Shown here one piece after another: positions 30,088 to 39,713 of a DNA stretch of 64,000 bases. Under the pieces are notes generated by a model. That model was not told the DNA's origin. It ran no database searches and worked only from the letters and a program-made list of their open reading frames with translations. A program made the translations under genes and the position numbers. The DNA lies in the NCBI GenBank assembly GCA_900074725.1, contig LT598460.1:377502-441501 (forward strand), written 5' to 3'. Source of the DNA: Lachancea dasiensis (taxonomy: Eukaryota > Ascomycota > Saccharomycetes > Saccharomycetales > Saccharomycetaceae). How positions within the stretch are numbered: position 1 is the first letter of the stretch; each line of letters begins with the position of its first letter.

Positions 30088-30494
30088 TAGATATGATTGA
30101 TTCCTGTAAATAATGCTTATAAATAATGCCTATAATGATAGACCAAACCATAACCTTGTAATGATGGTATTGTTAAATGTTTGACGACAGAAACAACGGT
30201 CCGTTACACAGATCACGATAAAAAGCGGCTTTTTATAGATAGGTGCTGTTTAGAGCTCGAAAAACAATTCATGCTCGGGCCTGTCAACTTCTAGTCCATT
30301 GATCTCAAATAAAAGAGCCCCCGCATGCTAAACTTCTCCAAAGGCCATGCCCAGGTTCCTTTAAGATTCACTCAGGTGATTTTCAAGTAAAGTGGTTCTT
30401 GGGCTTCTACAAGTACATCGAAAACAAACAGTAAACAAGCATTGTGTACCCACGAAGTGGTTCTCGAGACGAGCACCTTTAGCCTCCAAGTCAA
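30088..30494. other. PET122-aminotransferase intergenic region
   Basis: Noncoding. It starts with a short AT-rich stretch carrying a near-repeat of TAAATAATGC(C/T)TATAA (30108-30135), likely the PET122 3' end, and ends with the downstream promoter. Confidence 0.5.
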
Positions 30495-31835
30495 ATGACC
30501 GGGCACCAGCACATCAGTTTCCTGAGGGGGTGGATAACACACAGTTTACTTCCTCGTGACGAGATTTTAAAAGCTTCCACTGAATTGTTAGCACCAAGCC
30601 TTCGAGAATACGATGACGACGTTGATAATCACCATCCACTAGTCTATGGTGTAGACAGCGGTTCCTTGTGGGTCCGGGAGTCCATATGCAATCTTTCCAA
30701 CCAAGCATTCCGATTGGAAAACGACGAAAGAGCTAAAAGTAAGCCCGAGTATATCAATTTAACATCTGGTGCATCCTATGGAATGCTTAACTTATTGCTG
30801 CAGACTACGCTTCCGCACACGGGCTACACAAGGCAGGCCTTCGTGGTGTCTCCCACATATTTCCTTATCAACAACGCATTCATCGACGCTGGGTTCCGAG
30901 GCAAAATCACCGCAATTCGCGAGAAGGGCGATGGGCTCGATCTGGAAACACTTCAAGAGCGCCTAGACTATTTTGTGAAAGCTGACGAGGGTCATAATCA
31001 CAGCGAAGACCCGTACTTGGTAAACCCCGCAATTGGCGAACCCAAGAAACTCTACCGTTTTGTAATTTATCTGATCCCCACGCACTCAAACCCTAGTGGT
31101 AAAACGTACTCCTTAAATTTCAGACTCAAGTTGATAGCATTGGCCCGCAAATACGACATGTTGATTATAACTGATGATGTTTACGACCTGCTCAACTACG
31201 AACAGCCAATGGGGCAGCTTCCATGCCCCATTCCTAGATTCACCACGCTAGATAGGGCTAGTTGTCAAGGAACAGCTCAGGACTTCGGAAACACGATCGT
31301 CAATACCACTTTTTCCAAGTTGATCGCGCCTGGTTTACGGTTTGGGTATCAGGAAAGTGTTAACGACAAGCTGGTCACCCAGCTATCGAAAGGGGGTGCA
31401 AATGCTTCCGGAGGCACACCGTCGCAGCTGAACTCCATGATTGTTGGTACGATGCTTCGGAATGGCGACTGCGCCAAGCTGGTAAAACAGATAAGGGAAA
31501 CTCTGCGGGAGAGGTGCCAGACGCTATACGATAGTATAAAGAAATTTATGCCACTCGATACCCAATATGATCTCCAAACAGGAGGGTATTTTTCCTGGTG
31601 TACACTACCCGACGGCTACGATTCTAAAGAAATATGCGAAAGGCTAGCTTGTGAATCGAACGTCCTAATACCAGATGGATCTCGGTTTGAAGTTGTCGAC
31701 AACTGTATGGAATGGGAAAAACGCAGCGTGCGTTTGAGTGTCAGTTACCTTTCATCAACAGAAATCGAAACTGGCGTATACCTGTGGGGACAAATGTGCA
31801 AACGCTATGCTGAGGAGCACCAGTTAAAGTTTTGA
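30495..31835 (+). CDS. PLP-dependent class I/II aminotransferase (YER152C-like)
   Basis: Fold-type I aminotransferase; the S. cerevisiae counterpart YER152C has been reported to have 2-aminoadipate transaminase activity. The 446-residue length matches (443). Motifs seen are LTSGASYGMLNLL (cofactor phosphate region), PTHSNPSGKTYS, the cofactor Asp in ITDDVYDLLNY, and the Schiff-base lysine in FSKLIAPGLRFGY (Lys275). No targeting signal is evident. It lies between PET122 and SHU2/UBP3, as expected. Confidence 0.92.
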   Translation: MTGHQHISFLRGWITHSLLPRDEILKASTELLAPSLREYDDDVDNHHPLVYGVDSGSLWVRESICNLSNQAFRLENDERAKSKPEYINLTSGASYGMLNLLLQTTLPHTGYTRQAFVVSPTYFLINNAFIDAGFRGKITAIREKGDGLDLETLQERLDYFVKADEGHNHSEDPYLVNPAIGEPKKLYRFVIYLIPTHSNPSGKTYSLNFRLKLIALARKYDMLIITDDVYDLLNYEQPMGQLPCPIPRFTTLDRASCQGTAQDFGNTIVNTTFSKLIAPGLRFGYQESVNDKLVTQLSKGGANASGGTPSQLNSMIVGTMLRNGDCAKLVKQIRETLRERCQTLYDSIKKFMPLDTQYDLQTGGYFSWCTLPDGYDSKEICERLACESNVLIPDGSRFEVVDNCMEWEKRSVRLSVSYLSSTEIETGVYLWGQMCKRYAEEHQLKF

Positions 31836-32002
31836 AGAGTCGTGTAACAAACAATTCATAACATATGTAGCATGGTTATTTTAGGCACTTTGTCTACTCC
31901 AAAATGTACATCAGTGGTGTCATGTCGATTCTGGCTAAATAGCTGACATTAAGTAATATCACTTCTTCTTCTTATTAGCAGTTTAAAGGTCGTAGTTGTC
32001 AA

Positions 32003-32800
32003 ATGTCCGAAGAGCACCATATTGACTACTCACAACTACTGTCCCAGCTGTTGGATGAGAAGGGTGAGCTGAATGATACAATAACCTCATTTCTATACCA
32101 TCTGTTTCCCGAGGAGCTGTTTGTAAGAGCCATGTCACTTCTCGACTCAAATGACATGTTTATTTATGTCTATGATAAACTGCAAACTGAATCCAAGCAC
32201 ATTAAGAGCATATCAACCGAACCAGATGAACCTGAGGCTAGAGAAGCGTTGTCAGGAACGTCGAATGAGATGCTAAAAACTTCTGAAGCTGCTGAATCAC
32301 GACCTGATGCGGGCGCGAACAGCAAAGATATAGCACATCTGCTATACGAAGGCCGTGAAGCACCTCTGAATAGACTTATTGTAAAGCCGGAGACCCCCGA
32401 GAGCCCTCCAATATGTGTGGACTTGGACCACTGGTTCTGTTCGTGTGAAGAGTACAACTGCCAATTTCGAAGCAATCTGCTCAACGTCCCAGAACAACCG
32501 GCAGGCCCAGTAGATCTAGAGGAATCTTCTTTGTATTCTCGAGCTATAGTCGAACACGAGCTTAAGTCTCAGGCTCCACATTCGGACAGATTCGCACAGG
32601 TAAAAAGCCTACACCTCCAATTCCAACGATATTTTCGCCACGAACTTGCTATGTGCCCGCACCTGCTAGCATTTGCGATCTTACTACAAACTTCTTCGGC
32701 GATTCTCATGTATTTCACTCACACGAATGCCACTGTATATCTCATTACAGTGCAGAATCTCGATGAATGGCTCAAACTGCATTTAAATGTCATTCAATGA
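32003..32800 (+). CDS. SHU2: Shu complex subunit Shu2 (SWIM-type zinc finger)
   Basis: Part of the Shu complex (Csm2-Psy3-Shu1-Shu2), which helps Rad55-Rad57 load Rad51 in error-free bypass and recombination. The 265-residue protein carries the SWIM zinc site: CSC near residue 149 and CPH near residue 219, with conserved surroundings HWFCSCEEYNC and CPHLLAFAILLQTS. The N-terminus (ITSFLYHLFPEELFVRAMSLL) and C-terminus (NLDEWLKLHLNVI) match S. cerevisiae Shu2 (223 residues) well. The extra length lies in a linker at residues 75-120. In S. cerevisiae it is YDR078C, next to SED1; here UBP3 (YER151C) is interposed. Confidence 0.95.
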   Translation: MSEEHHIDYSQLLSQLLDEKGELNDTITSFLYHLFPEELFVRAMSLLDSNDMFIYVYDKLQTESKHIKSISTEPDEPEAREALSGTSNEMLKTSEAAESRPDAGANSKDIAHLLYEGREAPLNRLIVKPETPESPPICVDLDHWFCSCEEYNCQFRSNLLNVPEQPAGPVDLEESSLYSRAIVEHELKSQAPHSDRFAQVKSLHLQFQRYFRHELAMCPHLLAFAILLQTSSAILMYFTHTNATVYLITVQNLDEWLKLHLNVIQ

Positions 32801-33242
32801 TCAAGAATTCGAGTAAAAGGTCTCGCTATGATGACTGATCCTTTCCTAGAGTAGGCAAGCTAAAACCAAAGTCAATAAGGCATCCTAACGGTGGAAAACC
32901 CTACTTAAACGGTTCCCATCGTACTCCGGCCTCTTGAAAGATTGTCTTCACGTGATGGGCGACATACAAATTTTTTAAGCTTTAATGTTGGATCATGATC
33001 TGAAAAGTAAACTGCAAACTTAGCGAATCCAGTAAAGGACATTGGCAGCTGTGTTAAGGTGCCTCAACAAGCATCGATCGTGTTTCATTCATTTTGAAAT
33101 TGTCAGTGTTTTTTTTGATCTCTGCGATTCTGAAGATTTTAAGTCCAGTAATTTCCCTTGCGAAGAGTATCACCAATTCAACCCGGTGAGCGAACCAAAT
33201 TTACCTGGATATAACTCCAATTGTCTTTAAAAGTGAAACTTC
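32801..33242. other. SHU2-UBP3 intergenic region
   Basis: Noncoding; UBP3 promoter at the right. A 62-codon frame at 33042 starts at a non-ATG codon and is not called. Confidence 0.5.
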
Positions 33243-35597
33243 ATGTCAGGCACTGTGCCTAACGATAGTCAGGATGGCTCTTACTCCATGTACCCTCCTA
33301 CATCTCCCGCAATGACTCCTGCCAGCATGCAATATCAGATGGGCGTTTACGGGAACCCCAACTTTGCGCAATATGGTTACGGATACCCAATGCCCATGGA
33401 CATGTACGCTGGTCAAGGAGCTCCCTTTATGGGCTATGGCATGAATCCTGGAATGATGTACTACGGTGGAGGTGGAGCTGCTGCCGGCAGTGGCGGCGGG
33501 GTCTCTCCTGTAAATGGTGGGCAGAAGCGCAAGTACTACAATAAGCACGAAAGCGGTGGAAAATCGGGCGATGGCCAGTATCATAGTGGTAATGGAAAGT
33601 CTGAGTCTGTGTCCAGCGCATCCCCTGGTGCTGCGTCTGCGACCAACGGGACCAAGAGCGTTCCAATCACCATCAAAAACCAATACAAATTTGAGCTTGG
33701 GAACAGTAATTCTGTTAGTACCGCTGGATTGAAGCTAGAGTATCCGTTTTACGCGAATACGGATGCTAATGGGTTTCGTCAAGCTCAAGAGAAAAGAACT
33801 GAGATCACTTTGCAAAGACTAGGCGGTTTTTTTGAAGGTCGTTTTTCTAAGCCTGAAGTCGATACTGATAACTCACAAGAAGTAGCTGAAGACTTCCACA
33901 CAGCTCCTGCTACAGCGCCATCTCCAGAGTCGAGTGAACCGCCGTCAGTCTTGAAGTCGCCGCCAACGTCGGAGGACCAAACTCAAGGCCAAGACGATCA
34001 GGAGGAAGCCATTCCCACTACGGTTGATGTGCCAGTAAAAGCTGCTTCTGCGCGCACGATAAAGTCCTGGTCTGCTGTGGCTTCTAGTGCGGCCGGTTCT
34101 AATGGAAGCGGAAAGTCTTCCAGCGTTACCAGTGTTAAAAAGGACAAACGCTATATCCCCCCCACCGTCAAGAGCCTCGAACCCCTCGGTGTGGTTGTCC
34201 TGAGGGCGTGTTTCGACCCCGAATACGTCAAATATAGTACTGAACATTCTAAAAGCAGCGAATTGGCGCTACATTCGGTGATTCCAAGAGGGATCGTCAA
34301 TTCGGGTAATATATGTTTTATGAGCTCCATTCTACAAACGCTGCTATTCTGCCAACCGTTCATCAACCTTATGAATTTGATCAGCGCCAGAACCTCGGCT
34401 AAGATGGGAGGCACCGGGTTTTTGCTTCTAGACGCATGCCTTGAGTTATACAGAAAATTCGACAAGCAAGTGTTTGAGAGGGAAAAGGCTACGAGGGCCG
34501 AAAATGGCAATGGAGGGCCATCTGGTGCTTTAGCAGATGCTATCAACCCGGATGACTTTTACAAGACATTGTCGAAACTGTCGAAGTTCAAAGATCTGAG
34601 GTGGGGTCATCAGGAAGACGCTGAAGAGTTTTTAACGCATCTTTTGGACCAATTGCATGAAGAATTTGTACACTCGATCAATATTCTCTCTGATAATGAC
34701 ATTTTGAATCTAATCAAGAGCATCAATGATGAGGACTCAAAATTGGTCTTTATCAGAAACCTGGCAACGTACAAGAATGCGGAGTTCATTATCAAGCCTT
34801 CGAATGAACTCAAAGCTTTACTGGACAAGTATGGAGCCGATTCCGATGATCAAGACGAAAATCCTGAGAAAGGATGGCAAGAGGTGAGTAGTTCCAGTAA
34901 AAAAGGCAAAAAAACCAAGACTGCGGCTAAGAGAACGGTGATTGTAGAACCTTCTCCTGTCTCTGTAATCTTTGGGGGGCAATTCCGCTCCGTCTTGGAC
35001 GTTCCTCAAAACAGGCAACCGCAGTCTATCACGCTAGATCCTTTCCAAACCATACAACTGGATATTTCGGATCCGTCCGTGGAGGATTTGGAGGGTGCAT
35101 TTCTCAAGTTCAGTGAGCCCGAGCAAATACCTTTCAAGACATCTTCAGGGAACGTGGTGGAGGCTACGAAACAAACTTTCATCGATAAGCTACCTCAAGT
35201 TCTCATGATACAGTTGAAAAGGTTTTCGTTCATCAACAACACCGACAAATCCACCATTGTTAACTACAATGCATACAGCGGTCGCGTGGAGAAAATTCGT
35301 AGGAAAATTCAGTATGGCCATGAGCTCAACATACCCAGTGTGTCTATATCCTCACTTCATTCCGCATTCTACAGACAATCGGGCTCAACTTACAAGTTGA
35401 CTGGGGTTGTGTACCATCATGGCCTGAGCCCCAGTGGTGGCCATTACACATGTGATGTTCTGCAAGAACCACTCAGTAAATGGTACAGAATCGACGATAT
35501 TAATGTAAAGGAAGTGGATCAGCAGGAAATATTGAAAGGAGGAGAAGAGGGCAATGATTCGAGGACTGCTTATATCCTAATATACCAAAAGTTGTAA
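33243..35597 (+). CDS. UBP3: Ubiquitin-specific protease Ubp3
   Basis: Cysteine deubiquitinase that with Bre5 acts on Sec23 and on ribophagy and stress targets. The 784-residue protein has a Tyr/Gly/Met/Pro-rich N-terminus (residues 1-90) and a Ser-rich linker. The USP domain has the Cys box GIVNSGNICFMSS (Cys358), a GHQEDAEEFL box, and the His box GLSPSGGHYTCDV. S. cerevisiae Ubp3 has 912 residues; the difference lies in the linker. Gene order SHU2-UBP3-SED1 interleaves chromosomes IV and V of S. cerevisiae. Confidence 0.95.
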   Translation: MSGTVPNDSQDGSYSMYPPTSPAMTPASMQYQMGVYGNPNFAQYGYGYPMPMDMYAGQGAPFMGYGMNPGMMYYGGGGAAAGSGGGVSPVNGGQKRKYYNKHESGGKSGDGQYHSGNGKSESVSSASPGAASATNGTKSVPITIKNQYKFELGNSNSVSTAGLKLEYPFYANTDANGFRQAQEKRTEITLQRLGGFFEGRFSKPEVDTDNSQEVAEDFHTAPATAPSPESSEPPSVLKSPPTSEDQTQGQDDQEEAIPTTVDVPVKAASARTIKSWSAVASSAAGSNGSGKSSSVTSVKKDKRYIPPTVKSLEPLGVVVLRACFDPEYVKYSTEHSKSSELALHSVIPRGIVNSGNICFMSSILQTLLFCQPFINLMNLISARTSAKMGGTGFLLLDACLELYRKFDKQVFEREKATRAENGNGGPSGALADAINPDDFYKTLSKLSKFKDLRWGHQEDAEEFLTHLLDQLHEEFVHSINILSDNDILNLIKSINDEDSKLVFIRNLATYKNAEFIIKPSNELKALLDKYGADSDDQDENPEKGWQEVSSSSKKGKKTKTAAKRTVIVEPSPVSVIFGGQFRSVLDVPQNRQPQSITLDPFQTIQLDISDPSVEDLEGAFLKFSEPEQIPFKTSSGNVVEATKQTFIDKLPQVLMIQLKRFSFINNTDKSTIVNYNAYSGRVEKIRRKIQYGHELNIPSVSISSLHSAFYRQSGSTYKLTGVVYHHGLSPSGGHYTCDVLQEPLSKWYRIDDINVKEVDQQEILKGGEEGNDSRTAYILIYQKL

Positions 35598-35752
35598 GTT
35601 TAGTAGGCGTGTAGCTAAAAAGTTAATGATAAAGAAATCATCGGATGAAAGAGGTGAAAGGGATATAAAGTGCCTGAGTTGCGAAATACTCTCCGGCAGG
35701 TCTTTAGCAGGGGCAGGCTACCAAGAATGAAGCAGCAAAAATTCAAAAAAAT
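35598..35752. other. UBP3 3' flank
   Basis: Noncoding, AT-rich. Includes a run of A residues near 35740, just past the tRNA 3' end, which on the minus strand is the T-run expected to stop RNA polymerase III. Confidence 0.6.
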
Positions 35753-35826
35753 TGATTTCGCCCAGGATCGAACTGGGGACGTTCTGCGTGTTAAGCAGAT
35801 GCCATAACCGACTAGACCACGAAACC
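35753..35826 (-). tRNA. tRNA-Val (anticodon AAC)
   Basis: The reverse strand starts GGTTTCGTGGTCTAG and ends GGGCGAAATC plus discriminator A, making a full acceptor stem with one G-U pair. The AAC anticodon is at 35790-35792, and the CAGTTCGATCCTG T-arm (B box) is present. It is 74 bases long, without intron, and almost identical to yeast tRNA-Val(AAC). Confidence 0.97.
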
Positions 35827-37137
35827 AATTATTAAGAACACATTGTTTACTATTACACCAGCTTGGCATATAACAGGGCGTGCTATGTTGTGGTTATTAC
35901 CACAAGCCCAACCTTGAGATAAAGCTGCACAGTTATCACTAGATCGATGGGTGCCACTACTATTCACTTTTGGCGTATCTTCATCTATAACTAGCCTCCT
36001 GTCTAGGTCTGCTCGCATCGTTTTTTCTGTTTCTCTCGCTCTGACTCAACGGCGAGATAATTTATACTAATGCACGAGCTTGAAACTTCCTGCCACCTGT
36101 AACGAAGCTACTATGAATTGGGACAAGGTTTCCTATGGGTGGCCCATGCCCGAAATAGATAGGTATTCTATTACCATTTTCATTCACTGCCATAATAATC
36201 ATGTTGTACCACGGCAGCTACATTGCTGAAATTTTATTCTCTCTACTGTTCCTGGCTAACTAACAGCTTCTCCATGCTCCTCTTGGGTCCTAGTCTTTGG
36301 TGCATTACCCATTAATTTCCATCCAGTCGACGATGTTCAAAGTACACCTATCAAAGTACCGCTATTTGAAAGTACTTGGCGCCTTGATTCTCGCTGGCAT
36401 CTAACAGGGCCTCCCACTTCTGTAAAGGTCTCATACTCCCATGGATCAAATCTACACAGTCTAGAGAAAGCGCTGTCACTGCCAGGCAGGGTGCCAATAT
36501 AGTACATAATGATAGCACTAGTGTCAGTAAATTATGATGGCATAAATGGCGTTGCTGCGACACTGGACCGTTTGAGGGCAGTAGCATTAGTACGATTGCC
36601 CAAAGACACCACTGGCTTTCCAGTACGCAGGGGATCGAGTATAGTTTTCTGTGGTCGCAACTGGAGCCTTGTTACTCATGTGCAATAGGCCCTCCTTCTA
36701 GAGTAACCACGCAGACACAGCGAAAGCGAAGATATCTGTAGTTATCATAATGCCATCGGCAAAAGTATGCGAGGACGTGGAATGGAGCCTGGCCAATTAG
36801 TGTGCCGGATTAGCGTCGCACACGGACGCTCCCTCGGACGGCATTTTTCGTTTTGCACAACTATAACATAAACCATATTAATCATATTCATGTATATTTA
36901 AAGCGTGGGGTCCAACAGTGGTCGGGTCCCTGGAACGTTAGTCTCGAGTCGGTGCTCGCTGGCACCGAGTGAGTCCGTCAAGAATCGACCAGTATCATTG
37001 CGGGGCTCGGAGCCTCCGACTAACAACGAACAAATAGGTGTACGCATCGCTACCGCATGTAGCAACGCTCTTCGAACACACGCACAGGCGTCGTAGAATT
37101 TTTAAATCATTAACATTGCGGCTCGCTCCAGCACTAC
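35827..37137. other. tRNA-Val to SED1 gap
   Basis: About 1.3 kb with no gene that I can support. Two short perfect hairpins are visible: TTGTGGT/ACCACAA near 35890 and TCGGTGC/GCACCGA near 36949-36969. No element ends are recognised, although such tRNA-flanking sites are common insertion targets in yeasts. Confidence 0.5.
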
Positions 37138-37845
37138 TCAGATCAACAAAGCAGCAGCCGCGGCCAATCCAGCCACACCGCCAACAGCAACCTTGTTGGC
37201 AGCACCACTGTAGGTAGACACACTTGGGTATGAGGTCGAGCCAGTGCCCTCAGGGATGGTCACCGAGGACGCAGTTTCCGTGGGCTCGGCGCTTTCGGAG
37301 GTGCTAGGCGTGCCGGTCTTGGTAATCGTGCAAGGACAATCGGTGATGGTCAACGTCGTGGGCTCCGACACCGTGTAGGTCTTGCTGTTGGTCGTGATGG
37401 TGGTGGGCTCCGGGCAGTACGTGGTGAACTCCGTCACCACCTCGATCTCCGTCACCGACGAAGGCTGTGGCTCCGGCTTAGGCACCGTGCAAGGACAGTC
37501 GGTGATGGTCAACGTCGTGGGCTCCGACACCGTGTAGGTCTTGTTGTTGGTGACGATCGTGGTGGGCTCGGGACAGTACGTGGTGAACTCCGTCACCACG
37601 TCGAAGCTGGTGGTCGTCTCCGTGGGCTTGGGGATGGTGCAAGGGCAGTCCGTGATCGTCAACGTCGTGGGCTCCGTGACGGTGACCGTCAGGTTGTTGG
37701 TCGTGAACGTTGTGGGCGTGGGACAGTATGTGGTGAACTCGGAAACGATGATCCACTCCGTCGTGGTTGTCGTGGAATTACCAAAGTACTGGGCCGATGC
37801 AGTGGCACCAAGGACGGCAGACAAAGCGAGCGTTGAGAATAGCAT
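37138..37845 (-). CDS. SED1: Sed1/Spi1-type GPI-anchored cell-wall glycoprotein
   Basis: Structural mannoprotein of the stationary-phase and stress-exposed cell wall. The 235-residue protein has a signal peptide ([18 protein letters not shown]). Three tandem repeats of about 52 residues follow, each built on EFTTYCPxPTT, an N-T-x-S/T sequon, [15 protein letters not shown] and a Pro/Lys spacer. A Ser/Thr stem and a C-terminal hydrophobic GPI signal ([17 protein letters not shown]) complete it. S. cerevisiae has two descendants of this locus, SED1 (YDR077W) and SPI1 (YER150W); the repeats make SED1 the better name. The ATG at 37845 directly opens the signal peptide. Two repeats are nearly identical at the DNA level, so repeat number may vary between strains. 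Confidence 0.95.
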   Translation of the reverse strand: MLFSTLALSAVLGATASAQYFGNSTTTTTEWIIVSEFTTYCPTPTTFTTNNLTVTVTEPTTLTITDCPCTIPKPTETTTSFDVVTEFTTYCPEPTTIVTNNKTYTVSEPTTLTITDCPCTVPKPEPQPSSVTEIEVVTEFTTYCPEPTTITTNSKTYTVSEPTTLTITDCPCTITKTGTPSTSESAEPTETASSVTIPEGTGSTSYPSVSTYSGAANKVAVGGVAGLAAAAALLI

Positions 37846-38405
37846 CGTGAGCGAATGTAGGTAGAAGCGAAATTGTCCGTTACTGATTTTCTGGAGAAAG
37901 AGAGAGAGACGACACACAAACCCAACCTTGTCATGATGCTCAATCTGCTTGGACCACTCGCCTTAAATACCTTATCGGGACCATACACACCCTGGTTGTG
38001 ACGATGATGCGCTCCGACCGACCCACCGGTCAGATTTCTATAATTAAGTTCCCGGCACCTTGTGCCCAACTTGGATCTTTCTGTTGGATCTTTTCTGTCG
38101 CCTTGCGCGTAGTGCAGGTCCGGCAGGTTGGCCATACTCGACCTGCCCTTCACAGGTGGTGGGAACCGTTGTTGTCGTTCTGGTGGGTTGGAAAATTTTT
38201 GGGTGTGGCGACCGTGTGACACCAGTGGTGGCCAGTGCAGGGTCGGAGCGTTGCGAGGTGTTGCGGGCGTTGCAGACGCAGGGCCGCGCGGCGAGGGCAT
38301 GTGCAGTCCAGATAGTTTGGGTATTTAGGCAATTTTGGTGATAAGGTGAAGGGCTAAATTTGGAATGAATGCATGGGTCAAGGAAGATGGGGTGCTGTTG
38401 GCCGT
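37846..38405. other. SED1 promoter region / RAD55 3' flank
   Basis: Noncoding. SED1 reads away to the left, so this is its promoter; an AT-rich CTATAATTAAG lies near 38038. Long frames on both strands here reflect rising G+C content, not genes. Confidence 0.55.
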
Positions 38406-39461
38406 CTATGTGGTGTTGTCCGGCAGAGGTGTGAGGCCTTGCTGGGCGCACAGATCCGCCAGGCGCGGGGTGCAGGGCACGGCTTGCGAAGCGAGGTTGT
38501 CGGAGGCAGGTCGAGATCGTTTGCGAGAATGCGGGCCTGCAGCGGTGGTGGAGGAGGTGTGGGCGTCAGCGGTGGAGGAGGTGTCCGCGCCGGCGTCGGC
38601 GTCGAGCGGAACCGGCACGGTGGTGGTGTTGTGGCCGAGGTCGTGGACCACCGCGATGCGGTGCTTGGTCGGTATCCGGGTCCAGGGTTGGGAAACGTCC
38701 CACGCCCACAGCAGGGCCACGCGACGCTTGAGGAACACTTCCCACACTTGGTCGTTGTTGCCGACAGCGAGGTTGGCGACGAGGGCGCTGCGGAGTACCT
38801 GGACGGCGCGGCGGCGGGCGGAGGACCTGAGTAGGAAGGGCGAGGACATGTCGTCCGAGTACGGGACCAGATGGGCGGCCAGCGACGACGAGGACGACGA
38901 CGCCGCCGACGATGGCGATGGCGGCGGCCCCGCCGCCACGTCGTAGCCCGTATTCATGGCGTCGTTCAACAACACGATCGCGGTGCGGTGCGCGTGCGCG
39001 TACTTGGTCATCGCGGTGAACAAAGTGATGAGACTCTTATTCTTGAACTGGTGCGTAGCCTCCGCCACATTCACGTAGTCGGTAACCACCTTGGACAGGC
39101 CGCGGATCACGATGAGCGCGTAGCGGTGATCGCCGTCGTCGCGTTCCTGGCCGGCGAGTTGCTGGAAGAAATACACGTAGTGTGAGAACTTGTCGAGCTT
39201 GGTGTGCTGGAGCGCGTCGAGGTGGTCCAGTGCGGTGCTCAGATGGGCGTCCATCCAAAGCGTGGGGCGGTCGGCGCGCACCGCGTTCGTCGCCAGTTGC
39301 ACGCCGAGTTCCAGAGTCCCCACGCCAGGAGGACCAAACACCTCGTAGATGGCTCTGGGACGGAACCCGCCGTCCAGCGCTGCGTCCAGGGCCTCGCACC
39401 CGGTCGCGAAAGGCTTCGGGTTGTCCACGAGCAGCTGCGACAGCGATATGCCCAACGACAT
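38406..39461 (-). CDS. RAD55: RecA-like recombination mediator Rad55 with degenerate ATPase motifs
   Basis: Rad51 paralog; with Rad57 it stabilises Rad51 filaments. The 351-residue protein (406 in S. cerevisiae) starts MSLGISLSQLLVDNPKP, close to MSLGIPLSQL in S. cerevisiae. The RecA-fold core aligns without gaps through VFGPPGVGTLELGVQLA and RYALIVIRGLSKVV. The Walker A lysine (Lys49 in S. cerevisiae) is Thr49 here, and the Walker B Asp is Arg120, so ATP binding is probably lost. The reading frame is intact, with conserved LKSALVANLAVG-like and WEVFLKRRVAL blocks. DNA is very G+C-rich with an Ala/Asp/Ser-rich insert near residues 190-210. The ATG at 39461 is chosen by match to the family N-terminus; 13 further codons are open upstream. 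Confidence 0.92.
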   Translation of the reverse strand: MSLGISLSQLLVDNPKPFATGCEALDAALDGGFRPRAIYEVFGPPGVGTLELGVQLATNAVRADRPTLWMDAHLSTALDHLDALQHTKLDKFSHYVYFFQQLAGQERDDGDHRYALIVIRGLSKVVTDYVNVAEATHQFKNKSLITLFTAMTKYAHAHRTAIVLLNDAMNTGYDVAAGPPPSPSSAASSSSSSLAAHLVPYSDDMSSPFLLRSSARRRAVQVLRSALVANLAVGNNDQVWEVFLKRRVALLWAWDVSQPWTRIPTKHRIAVVHDLGHNTTTVPVPLDADAGADTSSTADAHTSSTTAAGPHSRKRSRPASDNLASQAVPCTPRLADLCAQQGLTPLPDNTT

Positions 39462-39713
39462 TGGTTTGTTGTGGGAAGAAGGAGGAGGAAGAGAGCACAC
39501 CTGTACGGTGAAAAACAGCCAAGAGGGCGAGAGATCGCGGGCGGGCGCCGGTGGGCAGTGAGCAGCGGGTAGTGAGCGTGGCAGCGCTTGCGAATATGCT
39601 CTTGATGGGTATGTACGTATACGTTATGCTAAATCTATGGTTACAACGACGGGCATCGCGGGAGCGAGGCCGGCCCGGAGACATCCGACCGCCATCGCGG
39701 CCCCGCGCTCCGC

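Noticed and set aside
36940-36975. Hairpin with GGCACCGAGT, recalling guide-RNA scaffold sequence
   Set aside because: A short chance palindrome in convergent intergenic DNA; no repeats, spacers or nuclease genes are present.
37689-38300. 203-codon minus-strand frame and plus-strand frames at 38044-38946
   Set aside because: They overlap SED1 or RAD55, begin in promoter DNA and have low-complexity, G+C-driven composition.
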